DNA of 64,000 bases from Massilia arenae (GCF_008014745.1 NZ_VPFD01000025.1:1-64000), one strand, 5' to 3'. Positions 52,236 to 60,772 are shown, counted from the stretch's first letter. Notes: generated by a model from the letters alone, not told the origin. Numbers and translations: made by a program.

Positions 52236-53597
52236 TCACGATTTGTTCGGATAGTAGGCTGGCAGCATCAGGGTCACTTCCAAACCGCCTTCCGGGTGGT
52301 TGGTCAGGGTGATGCTGCCGCCGTGCTGCTCGGTGATGTTGCGCGCGATCGTCAGCCCCAGGCCGGTGCCGCCCGATTCGCGCGAACGCGAGGTCTCGAC
52401 CCGGTAGAACGGGTCGAACACCCGTCCCAGCTCGCTCCTCGGGATGCCCGGGCCGCTGTCGCGGATGCGCACCCGCGCCGTGCCGTTGACACGGTCGACG
52501 CAGACGCGCGCATCGCGGCCGTACTTCACCGCGTTGTCGATCAGGTTGCCCAGGCAGCGGCGCAGGTCGAGCGGCCGGCCCAGCACCGCCATCGTGGCCT
52601 TGCCCTGCAGCGTGACGTCCTGGCCGGCGTCGCTGGCGTCGGCGCACACTGCCTCGAGCAGCGAATCGAGGTCCAGCATCTGCATCGCCTCGGTGGTGTC
52701 CATGCTGCGCGCCAGCACCAGGCCTTCGCGCACCATTTCCTGCATCGCCGACAGGTCGCCGATCAGGCGTTCCTGCAGTTCGTTGTCCGACACCTTCTCC
52801 AGCCGCAGGCGCATGCGCGTGAGCGGCGTCTGCAGGTCGTGGGTGATGGCGGCCAGCATCTGGGTGCGCTGGAAGATGTACTGGCGGATGCGCGCCTGCA
52901 TCGCATTGAAGGCGGCGCTGGCCTGGCGGATCTCGCTGGCGCCCGTGAGGTCGAGCTGCGGACGGTTGATGTCCTGCCCCAGGTCTTGCGCGGCCTGGGC
53001 CAGCTGCTTGAATGGCCGGGTGCTCATGCGCGCCACCAGGTAGGCCAGCACGGCGATGCTGACCATGAACAGGGCCACCAGGATGCGCAGGTCGGTGTCG
53101 CCGTCCCGGACCAGGCGCGGCGGCAGCACCGACAGGCGCAGCTCGGCGCCATCGCGCAGGTGCACGTTGAGCGATTCGCAGGCGCCGCCATAACCCATGC
53201 TGAGCAGGCCGTACATCATCGGCAGGCGCTGCGCGCTGTCACAGGCGGCCGGGCGTGCCTCGACCGATTCGACCCGGTAGCCCTTGCCCAGGCGCGCTGC
53301 CAGCTGCTGGGCGAAGGGCGTGGCCGGGGCTGCCGCCGGCTGGGTGTCGGCCACTTCGAGCTCCAGGCCGGGACGGTTGGCGACTTCGAGGTAGATCGAG
53401 CGCGCCTCGGCCGGCACGATCTCGGTGGCCATGACCATCTGCTCGGCGCGCTCCAGCCGGTGCTGCTCGAGCTGGCGCTCCCAGTCGCGCCAGCGCTGGT
53501 AGTCGGCCGCCAGCTGGATCAGCGCGGCCGAGATCCACACGCCCAGCAGCAGCGTCAGGAAAACGCGGCCCGTCATCGACCCGAAGAAATCCTTCAC
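52236..53597 (-). CDS. Sensor histidine kinase (EnvZ/CpxA-like architecture)
   Basis: A 453-residue kinase starting at GTG 53597, which overlaps the regulator stop (GTGA). Transmembrane 1 (about 11-30), a periplasmic sensor of about 155 residues, and transmembrane 2 (about 185-205) are followed by HAMP, then HisKA with the phospho-His in ITHDLQTPLTRMRLR. The ATPase has NLIDNAVKYG (N box), DSGPGIP (G1), FDPFYRVE (F) and GGTGLGL (G2). All catalytic motifs are intact. The signal is unknown; neighbours suggest envelope stress or an efflux substrate. Confidence 0.95.
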   Translation of the reverse strand: MKDFFGSMTGRVFLTLLLGVWISAALIQLAADYQRWRDWERQLEQHRLERAEQMVMATEIVPAEARSIYLEVANRPGLELEVADTQPAAAPATPFAQQLAARLGKGYRVESVEARPAACDSAQRLPMMYGLLSMGYGGACESLNVHLRDGAELRLSVLPPRLVRDGDTDLRILVALFMVSIAVLAYLVARMSTRPFKQLAQAAQDLGQDINRPQLDLTGASEIRQASAAFNAMQARIRQYIFQRTQMLAAITHDLQTPLTRMRLRLEKVSDNELQERLIGDLSAMQEMVREGLVLARSMDTTEAMQMLDLDSLLEAVCADASDAGQDVTLQGKATMAVLGRPLDLRRCLGNLIDNAVKYGRDARVCVDRVNGTARVRIRDSGPGIPRSELGRVFDPFYRVETSRSRESGGTGLGLTIARNITEQHGGSITLTNHPEGGLEVTLMLPAYYPNKS

Positions 53598-54322
53598 GCC
53601 GCCGGCTCCACCGTCACCTGGCCAGCCAGCACGTAGCCGCCGTTGCGGACCGTCTTGATGATCTGGGGCATGCGCGCATCCTCGCCCAGCTTCTGGCGCA
53701 GGCGGCTGATCTGGATGTCGATCGAGCGGTCGAACGGGTCGGCGTCGCGGCCTTGCGTGAGGTTGAGCAGCTGGTCGCGGTTGAGCACCCGGTTGGGGTG
53801 CTCGAGGAACACGCGCAGCAGGCGGAATTCGGCGCCCGATAGCATGATCACGATGCCGTCCGGGTTCAGCAGGTGGCGCGCGGTCAGGTCGAGCGTCCAG
53901 CCCGAGAAGCGCATCTGCTGCACGTTCTCGGACGGCGTATTGGACGGCATGGCGTGCGAGCGGCGCAGCACGCTGCGGATGCGCGCCAGCAGCTCGCGCG
54001 GCTCGAAAGGCTTGGGCAGGTAGTCGTCGGCGCCCATCTCGAGGCCGAGGATGCGGTCCAGCGGCTCGTTGCGGGCGGTCAGCATGATGACCGGCAGGGT
54101 CGAGGTGGCGCGCAGCTTGCGGCACAGGGTCAGCCCGTCGTCGCCGGGCATGTTCAGGTCGAGCACGATGAGGTCGGGACGGGTTTCGTCGAGCGCCTTC
54201 CACATCGCCGTGCCGTCGGCGGCGGCCAGCGTCCGGTAGCCGTTCGACTCGAGGTAGTCGGCCAGCAGCGTCCGGATGTCGCGGTCATCGTCGACGATCA
54301 GAATCGTAGAGGGAGTATCCAT
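53594..54322 (-). CDS. OmpR/PhoB-family response regulator
   Basis: A 242-residue regulator. The receiver domain (1-120) has acidic DDD at 11-13, phospho-acceptor Asp55 in IVLDLNMPG, Thr in MLTARN and Lys in YLPKPFEPREL. The C-terminal winged HTH (about 140-235) includes LLRVFLEHPNRVLNRDQLL and RSIDIQISRLRQKL. It is first in the run regulator-kinase-adaptor-permease and divergent from the Spy-like gene; both flanks are likely targets. Confidence 0.95.
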   Translation of the reverse strand: MDTPSTILIVDDDRDIRTLLADYLESNGYRTLAAADGTAMWKALDETRPDLIVLDLNMPGDDGLTLCRKLRATSTLPVIMLTARNEPLDRILGLEMGADDYLPKPFEPRELLARIRSVLRRSHAMPSNTPSENVQQMRFSGWTLDLTARHLLNPDGIVIMLSGAEFRLLRVFLEHPNRVLNRDQLLNLTQGRDADPFDRSIDIQISRLRQKLGEDARMPQIIKTVRNGGYVLAGQVTVEPAA

Positions 54323-54366
54323 AACCGCAATTATCCGAGTTTATGACAATGCCGGAGGAGCATTTT

Positions 54367-54380
54367 GTATCGCTGTGTAT
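54367..54380 (+). promoter_or_regulatory. Candidate phased direct repeat for the response regulator
   Basis: GTAT-N6-GTAT (10-bp period, 54367-54380) lies in the 195-nt divergent spacer, with a third GTAT at 54413. OmpR-family regulators bind direct repeats with 10-11 bp phasing. Short and therefore weak evidence. Confidence 0.3.
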
Positions 54381-54517
54381 AAGCCTATAGGCCCGAAACA
54401 TATTGATACAATGTATGAGACAGGGGAAACCCCGCGGTTACAGTTTGTGCGCAAGATGGGAACCGTGCAGCGAGCGTTTCGGATGCACGTCAACCAGACT
54501 CTCACAAAGGAAGAACC

Positions 54518-55051
54518 ATGAACACCCTCCGCAAGAACCTCGTGATCGCCCTCACCGCTGCCGGCCTGTTCGGCGCCACCATCGGCGCCCAGGCCCAGAC
54601 CTCCGCCCCGGCCGAAGGCCGTCCGGCCTTGACCGCCGAGCAACGCCTGGCCAAGAAGGCCGAGTGGCAGGCCAAGGCCGGCGAGCGCCGCGCGAAGATG
54701 GAACAACACCGCGCCGAACGCCAGGCCAAGCTGCGCGATGCGCTCAAGCTTAATGCGCAGCAGCAACCGGCCTGGGACGCCTTCGTCGCAGCCCAGGCGC
54801 CGCAGAAGAAGGGTGAACGCGCCGGACGTGGCGACCGCGCCGCCTGGGCCAGCCTGAGCGCGCCGCAGCGCATGCAGAAAGGGATCGACCTGCAGAAACA
54901 TCGCACCGCCCGCATGGAGCAGCGCCTGGCGGCCCTGAACAGCTTCTATGCCCAGCTGACGCCCGAGCAGCGCAAGACCTTCGATGAGCAGGCCAAGCAC
55001 CGCAAGGGCCCGCGCCATCACGGCCACCACGGCAAGCGCGCCCACGCGTAA
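54518..55051 (+). CDS. Spy/CpxP-family (LTXXQ motif) periplasmic protein
   Basis: A 177-residue protein: signal peptide with cleavage near IGAQAQ, then an all-helical, highly charged body. The first LTXXQ-like motif is LTAEQRLAKK and the second LTPEQRKTFDEQ near residue 147. The C-terminal His/Lys-rich tail (KGPRHHGHHGKRAHA) could bind metal. Spy/CpxP proteins are ATP-independent chaperones or two-component-system inhibitors. AAAGGAAG lies 6 nt before the ATG. Divergent from the regulator, mirroring the cpxP/cpxRA arrangement. Confidence 0.9.
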   Translation: MNTLRKNLVIALTAAGLFGATIGAQAQTSAPAEGRPALTAEQRLAKKAEWQAKAGERRAKMEQHRAERQAKLRDALKLNAQQQPAWDAFVAAQAPQKKGERAGRGDRAAWASLSAPQRMQKGIDLQKHRTARMEQRLAALNSFYAQLTPEQRKTFDEQAKHRKGPRHHGHHGKRAHA

Positions 55052-55065
55052 GCTATATTCGTAGG

Positions 55066-55086
55066 GTGGACGGCTACGCCGTCCAC
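55066..55086. repeat. Small GC hairpin between the Spy-like gene and dsbD
   Basis: GTGGACGGC, loop TAC, GCCGTCCAC: a perfect 9-bp stem in the 55-nt convergent gap, preceded by GTAGG. No U-tract; it may stabilise or terminate both transcripts. Confidence 0.6.
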
Positions 55087-55106
55087 GCGTTCAACCGACC
55101 GCCGCG

Positions 55107-56930
55107 CTAGCGCGCCAACCGCCCCAACGAATTCAAGAACTTCTCCGCATTCTGGAAGCCGATCACCCGGCTATCCGCGATTTCCTTCCCCTGCCCGTCG
55201 AACAGGATGATGCCCGGCGGCCCGAACAGGCCGAAGCGCTTGAGCATGGCCTTGTCGTCGGCATCGTTGGCCGTCACGTCGACCTGCAGCAGCACCGTAT
55301 CGGCCAGCTTTTGCTGCACCGCCGGGTCGACGAAGGTGAACTTCTCCATCTCCTTGCACGACACGCACCAGTCGGCATAAAAATCGAGCATCACGGTCTT
55401 GCCCGCGTTGGCCACCAGCGCGGCATCGAGCTGGTCCACGGTCTTGATGCGGCTGAACACGAGTCCGTGGTTCTGCGGCGCGCCACCCAGGTGCGCCAGC
55501 GGCGCCCAGGCGTCGCGCCCGCCGCTGGCCAGGCCCACCAGCTGGGTCGCCCCCAGCACGGCGAAGGCGGCGCCGAAGGCCATCGCCGCCCAATGGCGGG
55601 TATGGCGCAGCAGATAGAAGCCATAGCCCAGCAGCAGCGCCGCCCACAGCAGCATCTGGGCCAGGGCCGGGATCACCGGCGACACCAGCCAGATCGCCAT
55701 CGCCAGCATCAACACGCCGAACAGGCGCTTGACCGATTCCATCCACGGCCCCACGCGCGGCAGCAGCGAGCCGGCCGACAGGCCCACCAGCAGCAGCGGG
55801 ATGCTCATCCCCACCGCCATCGAGAACAGCGCCGCGCCGCCGATGAAGACGTCGCGCGTCTGGCTGATGTAGACCAGGGCGCCGGCCAGCGGCGCGGCCA
55901 CGCAGGGGCCCGCGATCAGGGCCGAAATGGCGCCCATGACGAACACACCGAGCAGCTTGCCGCCCTGCTGGCTGTTGGATGCCTGCGTCAAACGGGTCTG
56001 CAAGGTGTTAGGCAGTTGTAACTGATAGAAACCGAACATCGACAGTGACATGGCCACGATCAGGGCCGCGAAGGTGCCCAGCACCCAGGGATTCTGCAGC
56101 GCGGCGGCCAGGCCTTCGCCGGCCAGGCCGGCAGCGATGCCCAGCAAGGTGTAGACGATCGCCATGCCCAGCGAATACGCCAGCGACAGCACGAAGCCGC
56201 GCGAACGGCTCACGTGCTTGCCCTCGCCCACGATGATCGAGGACAGGATCGGCACCATCGGCAGCACGCAGGGGGTGAATGCCAGGCCAAGGCCAAGCAG
56301 GATGAAGGCCGGCACGATGGCCAGCAGGCTGCCGCCGCCGAGGATGCCCGCAATGTTCGAGAGGTCGGATTGTGGCGCCTGCGCCGGGGCTGTCGGAGAC
56401 GTTGGCGGCACCTCCGACAGCGGCGTCGACATGCCGCCCTGCGCTGCGCCCGCACCGATAGGCAGACCGGAGGCTGCTTGCGCGCCGCCGGCGCCAAGGT
56501 TCACGCTGTGCTCCTGCGGCGGATAGCACAGGCCGGCGTCGGCGCAGCCCTGGCTGGTGGCGGTCAGGGTGAACGGGCCCGTGCCCTCGACCGGGATGCG
56601 GATGGTCAGGGTGCCGGTATGGGTCTCCAGATCCTTCTCGAAGGTCGGGTCGTACTTCACCTTGCCCTGCGGGATCTGCGGCTCGCCCAGCGTGATGCCG
56701 GCGCCGCTGGCCTTGAAGGCGAAGCGCTCGCGGTACATGTAGTACGCGGGGGCGATGACGTAGGTGATCTCGGCGGTCTGCGGATCCGCCATGCGCGCCT
56801 CGAACTTGAAGGCGACCGCAGGGTCCAGGAAGTCCTGCTGGGCACGGGCTGGCGTTGCGGTGAACAGGAAGAAGACGGCGAACAGCGTCAGGCAGGCCTG
56901 GAGCAGGCCACGAACGGAAAGTCGAAGCAT
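55107..56930 (-). CDS. dsbD: Thiol:disulfide interchange protein DsbD
   Basis: A 607-residue transmembrane reductase. The signal peptide ends near ATPARAQ. The N-terminal nDsbD domain has the Cys pair in GCADAGLCYPP. The eight-helix membrane domain has the redox Cys in FTPCVLPMVP and AGPCVAAPLAG. The C-terminal thioredoxin domain carries ADWCVSCKEM. It moves electrons from cytoplasmic thioredoxin to periplasmic partners, including those needed for cytochrome c maturation. The ATG at 56930 gives the signal peptide; an upstream GTG frame is not conserved-looking. Confidence 0.96.
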   Translation of the reverse strand: MLRLSVRGLLQACLTLFAVFFLFTATPARAQQDFLDPAVAFKFEARMADPQTAEITYVIAPAYYMYRERFAFKASGAGITLGEPQIPQGKVKYDPTFEKDLETHTGTLTIRIPVEGTGPFTLTATSQGCADAGLCYPPQEHSVNLGAGGAQAASGLPIGAGAAQGGMSTPLSEVPPTSPTAPAQAPQSDLSNIAGILGGGSLLAIVPAFILLGLGLAFTPCVLPMVPILSSIIVGEGKHVSRSRGFVLSLAYSLGMAIVYTLLGIAAGLAGEGLAAALQNPWVLGTFAALIVAMSLSMFGFYQLQLPNTLQTRLTQASNSQQGGKLLGVFVMGAISALIAGPCVAAPLAGALVYISQTRDVFIGGAALFSMAVGMSIPLLLVGLSAGSLLPRVGPWMESVKRLFGVLMLAMAIWLVSPVIPALAQMLLWAALLLGYGFYLLRHTRHWAAMAFGAAFAVLGATQLVGLASGGRDAWAPLAHLGGAPQNHGLVFSRIKTVDQLDAALVANAGKTVMLDFYADWCVSCKEMEKFTFVDPAVQQKLADTVLLQVDVTANDADDKAMLKRFGLFGPPGIILFDGQGKEIADSRVIGFQNAEKFLNSLGRLAR

Positions 56931-57010
56931 GGTGTCGAAGAGGTTGTGAAGCGCACCGCAAATGGTACACCCGGCCACTGTTTCACGCCGGAACTCATTT
57001 TGAATAGACG

Positions 57011-57036
57011 AAAAAAAACCAGGCCGGGGGCCTGGT
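57011..57036 (-). terminator. Rho-independent terminator of the ribosomal alpha operon
   Basis: On the minus strand ACCAGGCC, loop CCC, GGCCTGGT is followed by TTTTTTT, 24 nt past the rplQ stop. Confidence 0.92.
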
Positions 57037-57059
57037 CTTTTTAGTCGTCAGACTACCGA

Positions 57060-57455
57060 TTACTCGGCGGTCGGTGCTTCTTCAGCCGAGGTGACTTCTG
57101 GACGGTCCAGCAGTTCGACGTAGGCCATAGGAGCATTGTCGCCAACGCGGAAGCCCATCTTCAGGATACGCAGGTAGCCGCCGTTGCGGTTTGCGTAGCG
57201 AGGACCGAGTTCAGCGAACAGCTTCTGGACCATTTCGCGGTCGCGCAGGCGAGCGAAGGCCAGGCGCTTGTTTGCCAGGGTGTCGGTCTTGCCCAGGGTC
57301 AGGATCGGTTCGATGACGCGACGCAGTTCCTTGGCTTTCGGGACGGTGGTCTTGATGGCTTCGTGACGCAGCAGCGAAACAGTCATGTTGCGCAGCATTG
57401 CCAGACGGTGGGACGAGGTACGGTTCAGTTTACGAAGGCCGTGACGGTGACGCAT
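57060..57455 (-). CDS. rplQ: 50S ribosomal protein L17
   Basis: A 131-residue protein; MRHRHGLRKLNRTSSHR and SLLRHEAIKTTVPKAKELRR are the L17 signatures. The last gene of the alpha operon, 178 nt after rpoA; that gap holds two strong hairpins. Confidence 0.98.
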   Translation of the reverse strand: MRHRHGLRKLNRTSSHRLAMLRNMTVSLLRHEAIKTTVPKAKELRRVIEPILTLGKTDTLANKRLAFARLRDREMVQKLFAELGPRYANRNGGYLRILKMGFRVGDNAPMAYVELLDRPEVTSAEEAPTAE

Positions 57456-57555
57456 GGTATTTCCTTTCGGGTGTTTTCAAATCCAGTTCTTCGATCGTTC
57501 ACACTTGCGCGTGACCGCGGACCGGTTCGGTTGGTTTTTACTACGGTTTTATCAT

Positions 57556-57589
57556 CCAAAAAGGATCCGGCTCTGCCGGTCCTTTTTGG
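57556..57589 (-). other. Strong hairpin in the rpoA-rplQ spacer (distal)
   Basis: CCAAAAAGGA pairs with TCCTTTTTGG, enclosing CCGGC/GCCGG: a 15-bp stem with one bulge. Not followed by a U-tract, so termination is unlikely; RNA processing or rplQ attenuation are possible. Confidence 0.65.
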
Positions 57590-57596
57590 CTGTTAC

Positions 57597-57626
57597 CACC
57601 CGAAAGTAGGGGTGTACTTTCGGGTG
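57597..57626 (-). other. Strong hairpin in the rpoA-rplQ spacer (proximal)
   Basis: CACCCGAAAGTA pairs perfectly with TACTTTCGGGTG (12 bp, 6-nt loop), 7 nt after the rpoA stop. No U-tract. Confidence 0.7.
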
Positions 57627-57633
57627 AATGCTA

Positions 57634-58611
57634 TTACTTCTCGAGGCCGGCTGGTGGCCAGTTTTCGAGTTTCATGCCCAGGGTCAGGCCGCGCGAAGCA
57701 AGGACTTCCTTGATTTCGTTGAGCGACTTGCGGCCCAGGTTCGGCGTCTTGAGCAGTTCGTTTTCCGAACGCTGGATCAGGTCGCCGATGTAGTAGATGT
57801 TTTCTGCTTTCAGGCAGTTGGCCGAACGGACGGTCAGTTCCAGGTCGTCGACTGGACGCAGCAGGATCGGATCGACCAGGGGTGCGCGCGATGGTGCTTC
57901 GGCAGCGGCTTCGGTGCCTTCCAGGGCGGCGAACACGTTCAGCTGGTCAACCAGCACGCGGGCCGACTGACGGATCGCTTCTTCCGGCGTGATGACGCCG
58001 TTGGTCTCGATGTTGATGATCAGCTTGTCCAGGTCGGTACGCTGTTCGACACGGGCCGATTCCACTGCGTACGACACGCGGCGCACTGGCGAGAATGATG
58101 CGTCCAGGATGATGCGGCCGATGGTCTTGTTGGTGTCTTCCGACAGGCGACGGACGTTGCCCGGCACGTAGCCGCGGCCTTTTTCGACCTTGATCTGCAT
58201 GTCCAGCTTGCCGCCTGCGGTCAGGTGGGCGATGACGTGGTCAGGGTTGATCAGTTCGACGTCGTGCGGCAGGTCGATGTCCGAAGCCAGGACGGCGCCT
58301 TCGCCTTCCTTCTTCAGGGTCAGGGTGACGGAATCGCGGTTGTGGACCTTGAAGACCACGCCCTTCAGGTTCAGCAGCAGGTCGACGACGTCTTCCTGCA
58401 CGCCATCCAGCGACGAGTATTCATGCACGACACCAGCGATCGTCACTTCGGTCGGCGCGTAGCCCACCATCGACGACAGCAGAACGCGGCGCAGTGCGTT
58501 GCCGAGGGTGTGGCCATAGCCACGCTCGAACGGCTCCATCACAACTTTCGCGTGGCCGGCGCCCAGTGCTTCGACGTCGATGATACGTGGCTTCAACAAA
58601 CTATTTTGCAT
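57634..58611 (-). CDS. rpoA: DNA-directed RNA polymerase subunit alpha
   Basis: A 325-residue subunit. The N-terminal assembly domain includes HTLGNALRRVLLSSM. The C-terminal domain (about 250-325) contains NCLKAENIYYIGDLIQR and LGRKSLNEIKEVLASRGL, which bind UP elements and activators. Standard length. A 322-nt spacer separates it from rpsD. Confidence 0.99.
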   Translation of the reverse strand: MQNSLLKPRIIDVEALGAGHAKVVMEPFERGYGHTLGNALRRVLLSSMVGYAPTEVTIAGVVHEYSSLDGVQEDVVDLLLNLKGVVFKVHNRDSVTLTLKKEGEGAVLASDIDLPHDVELINPDHVIAHLTAGGKLDMQIKVEKGRGYVPGNVRRLSEDTNKTIGRIILDASFSPVRRVSYAVESARVEQRTDLDKLIINIETNGVITPEEAIRQSARVLVDQLNVFAALEGTEAAAEAPSRAPLVDPILLRPVDDLELTVRSANCLKAENIYYIGDLIQRSENELLKTPNLGRKSLNEIKEVLASRGLTLGMKLENWPPAGLEK

Positions 58612-58674
58612 GAATGAGTCCTTTTCAATACCCTCGGCTCGTTACACCGATAAGGCTGATGGCTTTAAAGAGAA

Positions 58675-58692
58675 CGCCTGCAATAGCAGGCG
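58675..58692 (-). other. Hairpin in the rpoA leader
   Basis: CGCCTGC, loop TATT, GCAGGCG followed by TTCTCTTT on the minus strand, 64 nt before the rpoA start. Terminator-like, but with a broken U-tract; possible attenuator. Confidence 0.5.
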
Positions 58693-58793
58693 GTAAAACG
58701 AATTCTGTGCGACGAGGATGATGGAAACTTCGATCCGGGGATTGTCTGTTCGCTGCAAGGCCGATCCGAGATCGCTGCGCCTGCACCACCACC

Positions 58794-58872
58794 ACGTCGT
58801 TCCCGCGGAGGCGGGAACCCAAGTTTTTCGACTTAGCCGGCAAACTTGGATCCCCGCCTGCGCGGGGAGTAG
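58794..58872. repeat. REP/BIME-like palindrome, copy 5, inside the alpha operon
   Basis: ACGTCGTTCCCGCGGAGG opens it; the right arm is ATCCCCGCCTGCGCGGGGAG, degraded at its outer end. It occupies the 322-nt rpsD-rpoA spacer together with a separate hairpin GTAGTTCC/GGAACTAC (58869-58895) and the terminator-like hairpin at 58675. Confidence 0.85.
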
Positions 58873-58933
58873 TTCCGACCAATGGGAGGAACTACGGCGC
58901 AGGAGCCAGCTACGCCGGCTCTGATGCGGTCGA

Positions 58934-59557
58934 TTAACGCGAGTACAGTTCGACGATCAGCGCTTCGTTGACGTCAGCAGCGATTTCGTTACGCTCTGGG
59001 AACGAACGGAAGGTGCCTTCCAGCTTCTTCGCGTCGACCGAAACCCAGCTCGGGAAACCGACTTGTTCAGCCAGCGACAGCGCTTCAGCGATACGCACTT
59101 GCTTCTTGGCTTTTTCACGAACAGCGATCACGTCGCCGGTCTTGACCTGGTACGAAGCGATGTTCACGACGTTGCCATTGACGGTGAAAGCCTTGTGGCT
59201 CACCAGCTGACGCGCTTCCGAGCGGGTCGAGCCGAAGCCCATGCGGTAGGTCACGTTGTCGAGACGCGCTTCCAGCAGCTTCAGCAGGGTTTCGCCGGTG
59301 TTGCCCTTGCGGCGCGACGCTTCAGCGAAGTAGCGACGGAACTGACGTTCCAGCACGCCGTACATGCGTTTGACTTTTTGCTTTTCGCGCAGTTGGTTGC
59401 CGTAGTCCGAGGTGCGAGCGCCCGACTTGACACCGTGCTGGCCTGGCTTGACGTCCAGTTTGCACTTCGAATCGAGCGAACGACGTGCGCTCTTCAGGAA
59501 CAGGTCGGTGCCTTCACGGCGCGACAGTTTTGCTTTTGGTCCGATATAACGTGCCAC
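58934..59557 (-). CDS. rpsD: 30S ribosomal protein S4
   Basis: A 207-residue primary 16S rRNA binder. MARYIGPKAKLSRREGTDL and the S4 RNA-binding domain (about 97-160, LEARLDNVTYRMGFGSTRSE) are clear. The start codon is GTG (59557) with AAGGA 9 nt upstream. S4 often autoregulates this operon. Spacers of 262 nt before and 322 nt after it are long for a ribosomal operon. Confidence 0.98.
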   Translation of the reverse strand: MARYIGPKAKLSRREGTDLFLKSARRSLDSKCKLDVKPGQHGVKSGARTSDYGNQLREKQKVKRMYGVLERQFRRYFAEASRRKGNTGETLLKLLEARLDNVTYRMGFGSTRSEARQLVSHKAFTVNGNVVNIASYQVKTGDVIAVREKAKKQVRIAEALSLAEQVGFPSWVSVDAKKLEGTFRSFPERNEIAADVNEALIVELYSR

Positions 59558-59750
59558 GTTAGATTTCCTTTAATATTTGATCACGCCCCAGAGACGCATG
59601 GACAAATCCTATGCACCCAGGCGCTAGTCCAGCTCTGCATGAGGCCGGACGTGGCTTACAACATCGCCCGCCATCAGGGATGGCAGGCGACAAGAGCCGG
59701 GCAGTATAACCCATTTCTGGGCAACTGCACCGGCGATCTCGTAAAACACA

Positions 59751-59769
59751 ACGGGGCTTCTCGCCCCGT
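59751..59769 (-). other. Hairpin in the rpsK-rpsD spacer
   Basis: ACGGGGC/GCCCCGT with a 5-nt loop, followed on the minus strand by TGTGTTTTACG. A second hairpin GGGTGG-CGAA-CCACCC lies at 59793-59808, just after rpsK. Both fall in the 262-nt spacer and could be an attenuator or an S4 target; otherwise I see nothing in this spacer. Confidence 0.5.
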
Positions 59770-59819
59770 GCGTCGTCATCAAGACACGGATCGGGTGGCG
59801 AACCACCCTGCCCCGAATC

Positions 59820-60224
59820 TTAGATACGGCGACGCTTCGGCGGACGGCAGCCGTTGTGTGGAACTGGGGTGACGTCCTGGATCTCGGTGATCTTGATGCC
59901 GAGGTTGTTCAGAGCGCGCACAGCCGATTCACGGCCTGGGCCTGGGCCCTTGATACGCACTTCCAGGTTCTTCACGCCCGATTCCTGAGCGACCTTGCCT
60001 GCAGCTTCGGCAGCGACCTGAGCCGCGAACGGGGTCGATTTGCGCGAACCCTTGAAGCCGGCGCCACCGGAGGTTGCCCACGACAGAGCGTTGCCCTGGC
60101 GGTCGGTGATGGTGATGATCGTGTTGTTGAACGAAGCGTGCACGTGGGCGATGCCCTCGGCAACGTTCTTCTTCACTTTCTTGCGCACGCGTGCTGCTGC
60201 TGCGCTGCTTTGTTGCTTGGCCAT
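59820..60224 (-). CDS. rpsK: 30S ribosomal protein S11
   Basis: A 134-residue platform protein; GIAHVHASFNNTIITITDRQ, KGSRKSTPFAAQ and the C-terminal DVTPVPHNGCRPPKRRRI are diagnostic. 14 nt after rpsM. Confidence 0.99.
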   Translation of the reverse strand: MAKQQSSAAAARVRKKVKKNVAEGIAHVHASFNNTIITITDRQGNALSWATSGGAGFKGSRKSTPFAAQVAAEAAGKVAQESGVKNLEVRIKGPGPGRESAVRALNNLGIKITEIQDVTPVPHNGCRPPKRRRI

Positions 60225-60238
60225 AGTCGGTTCCTAGA

Positions 60239-60604
60239 TTATTTCTTGAGCGATTGAGCTGCCTTGCGCGGACCTTTACGGGTACGAGCATTGGTGCGGG
60301 TACGCTGACCGCGGACCGGCAGGCCCTTACGGTGACGCATGCCGCGGTAGCAACCCAAGTCCATCAGACGCTTGATGTTCATGGACAGTTCGCGGCGCAG
60401 GTCGCCTTCCACGACAAACTTCGCGACTTCGTCACGCAGCTTCTCGAGTTCGTTATCGTCCAGGTCCTTGACTTTTTTGTTGGTCGCGATACCGGTTGCG
60501 TCGCAGATTTTCTGCGAACGCGGACGGCCAACACCGTAGATCGCCGTCAGGCCGATAACAGTGTGCTGATGATTTGGGATGTTAACCCCTGCAATACGTG
60601 CCAT
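60239..60604 (-). CDS. rpsM: 30S ribosomal protein S13
   Basis: A 121-residue head protein; MARIAGVNIPNHQHTVIGL at the start and GLPVRGQRTRTNARTRKGP at the tail. First of the alpha genes after rpmJ. Confidence 0.99.
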   Translation of the reverse strand: MARIAGVNIPNHQHTVIGLTAIYGVGRPRSQKICDATGIATNKKVKDLDDNELEKLRDEVAKFVVEGDLRRELSMNIKRLMDLGCYRGMRHRKGLPVRGQRTRTNARTRKGPRKAAQSLKK

Positions 60605-60620
60605 TCGTTATTCCTCGAAA

Positions 60621-60734
60621 TTAACCTTGACGCTGCTTGTGACGCGGCTCGACGCAGATCACACGGACCACGCCCTTGCGCTTGATGATCTTGCAGTTGC
60701 GGCAGATCCGCTTGACTGAAGCGTTAACTTTCAT
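60621..60734 (-). CDS. rpmJ: 50S ribosomal protein L36
   Basis: 37 residues, too short for usual ORF cut-offs. Starts MKVNASVKRICRNCKI. Cys11, Cys14, Cys27 and His32 form the zinc ribbon, so this is the zinc-binding (C+) form. It lies between infA and rpsM. Confidence 0.97.
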   Translation of the reverse strand: MKVNASVKRICRNCKIIKRKGVVRVICVEPRHKQRQG

Positions 60735-60772
60735 TTTGCACTCTCTTCGGTTCGTTTACTTGATGATGTTTT

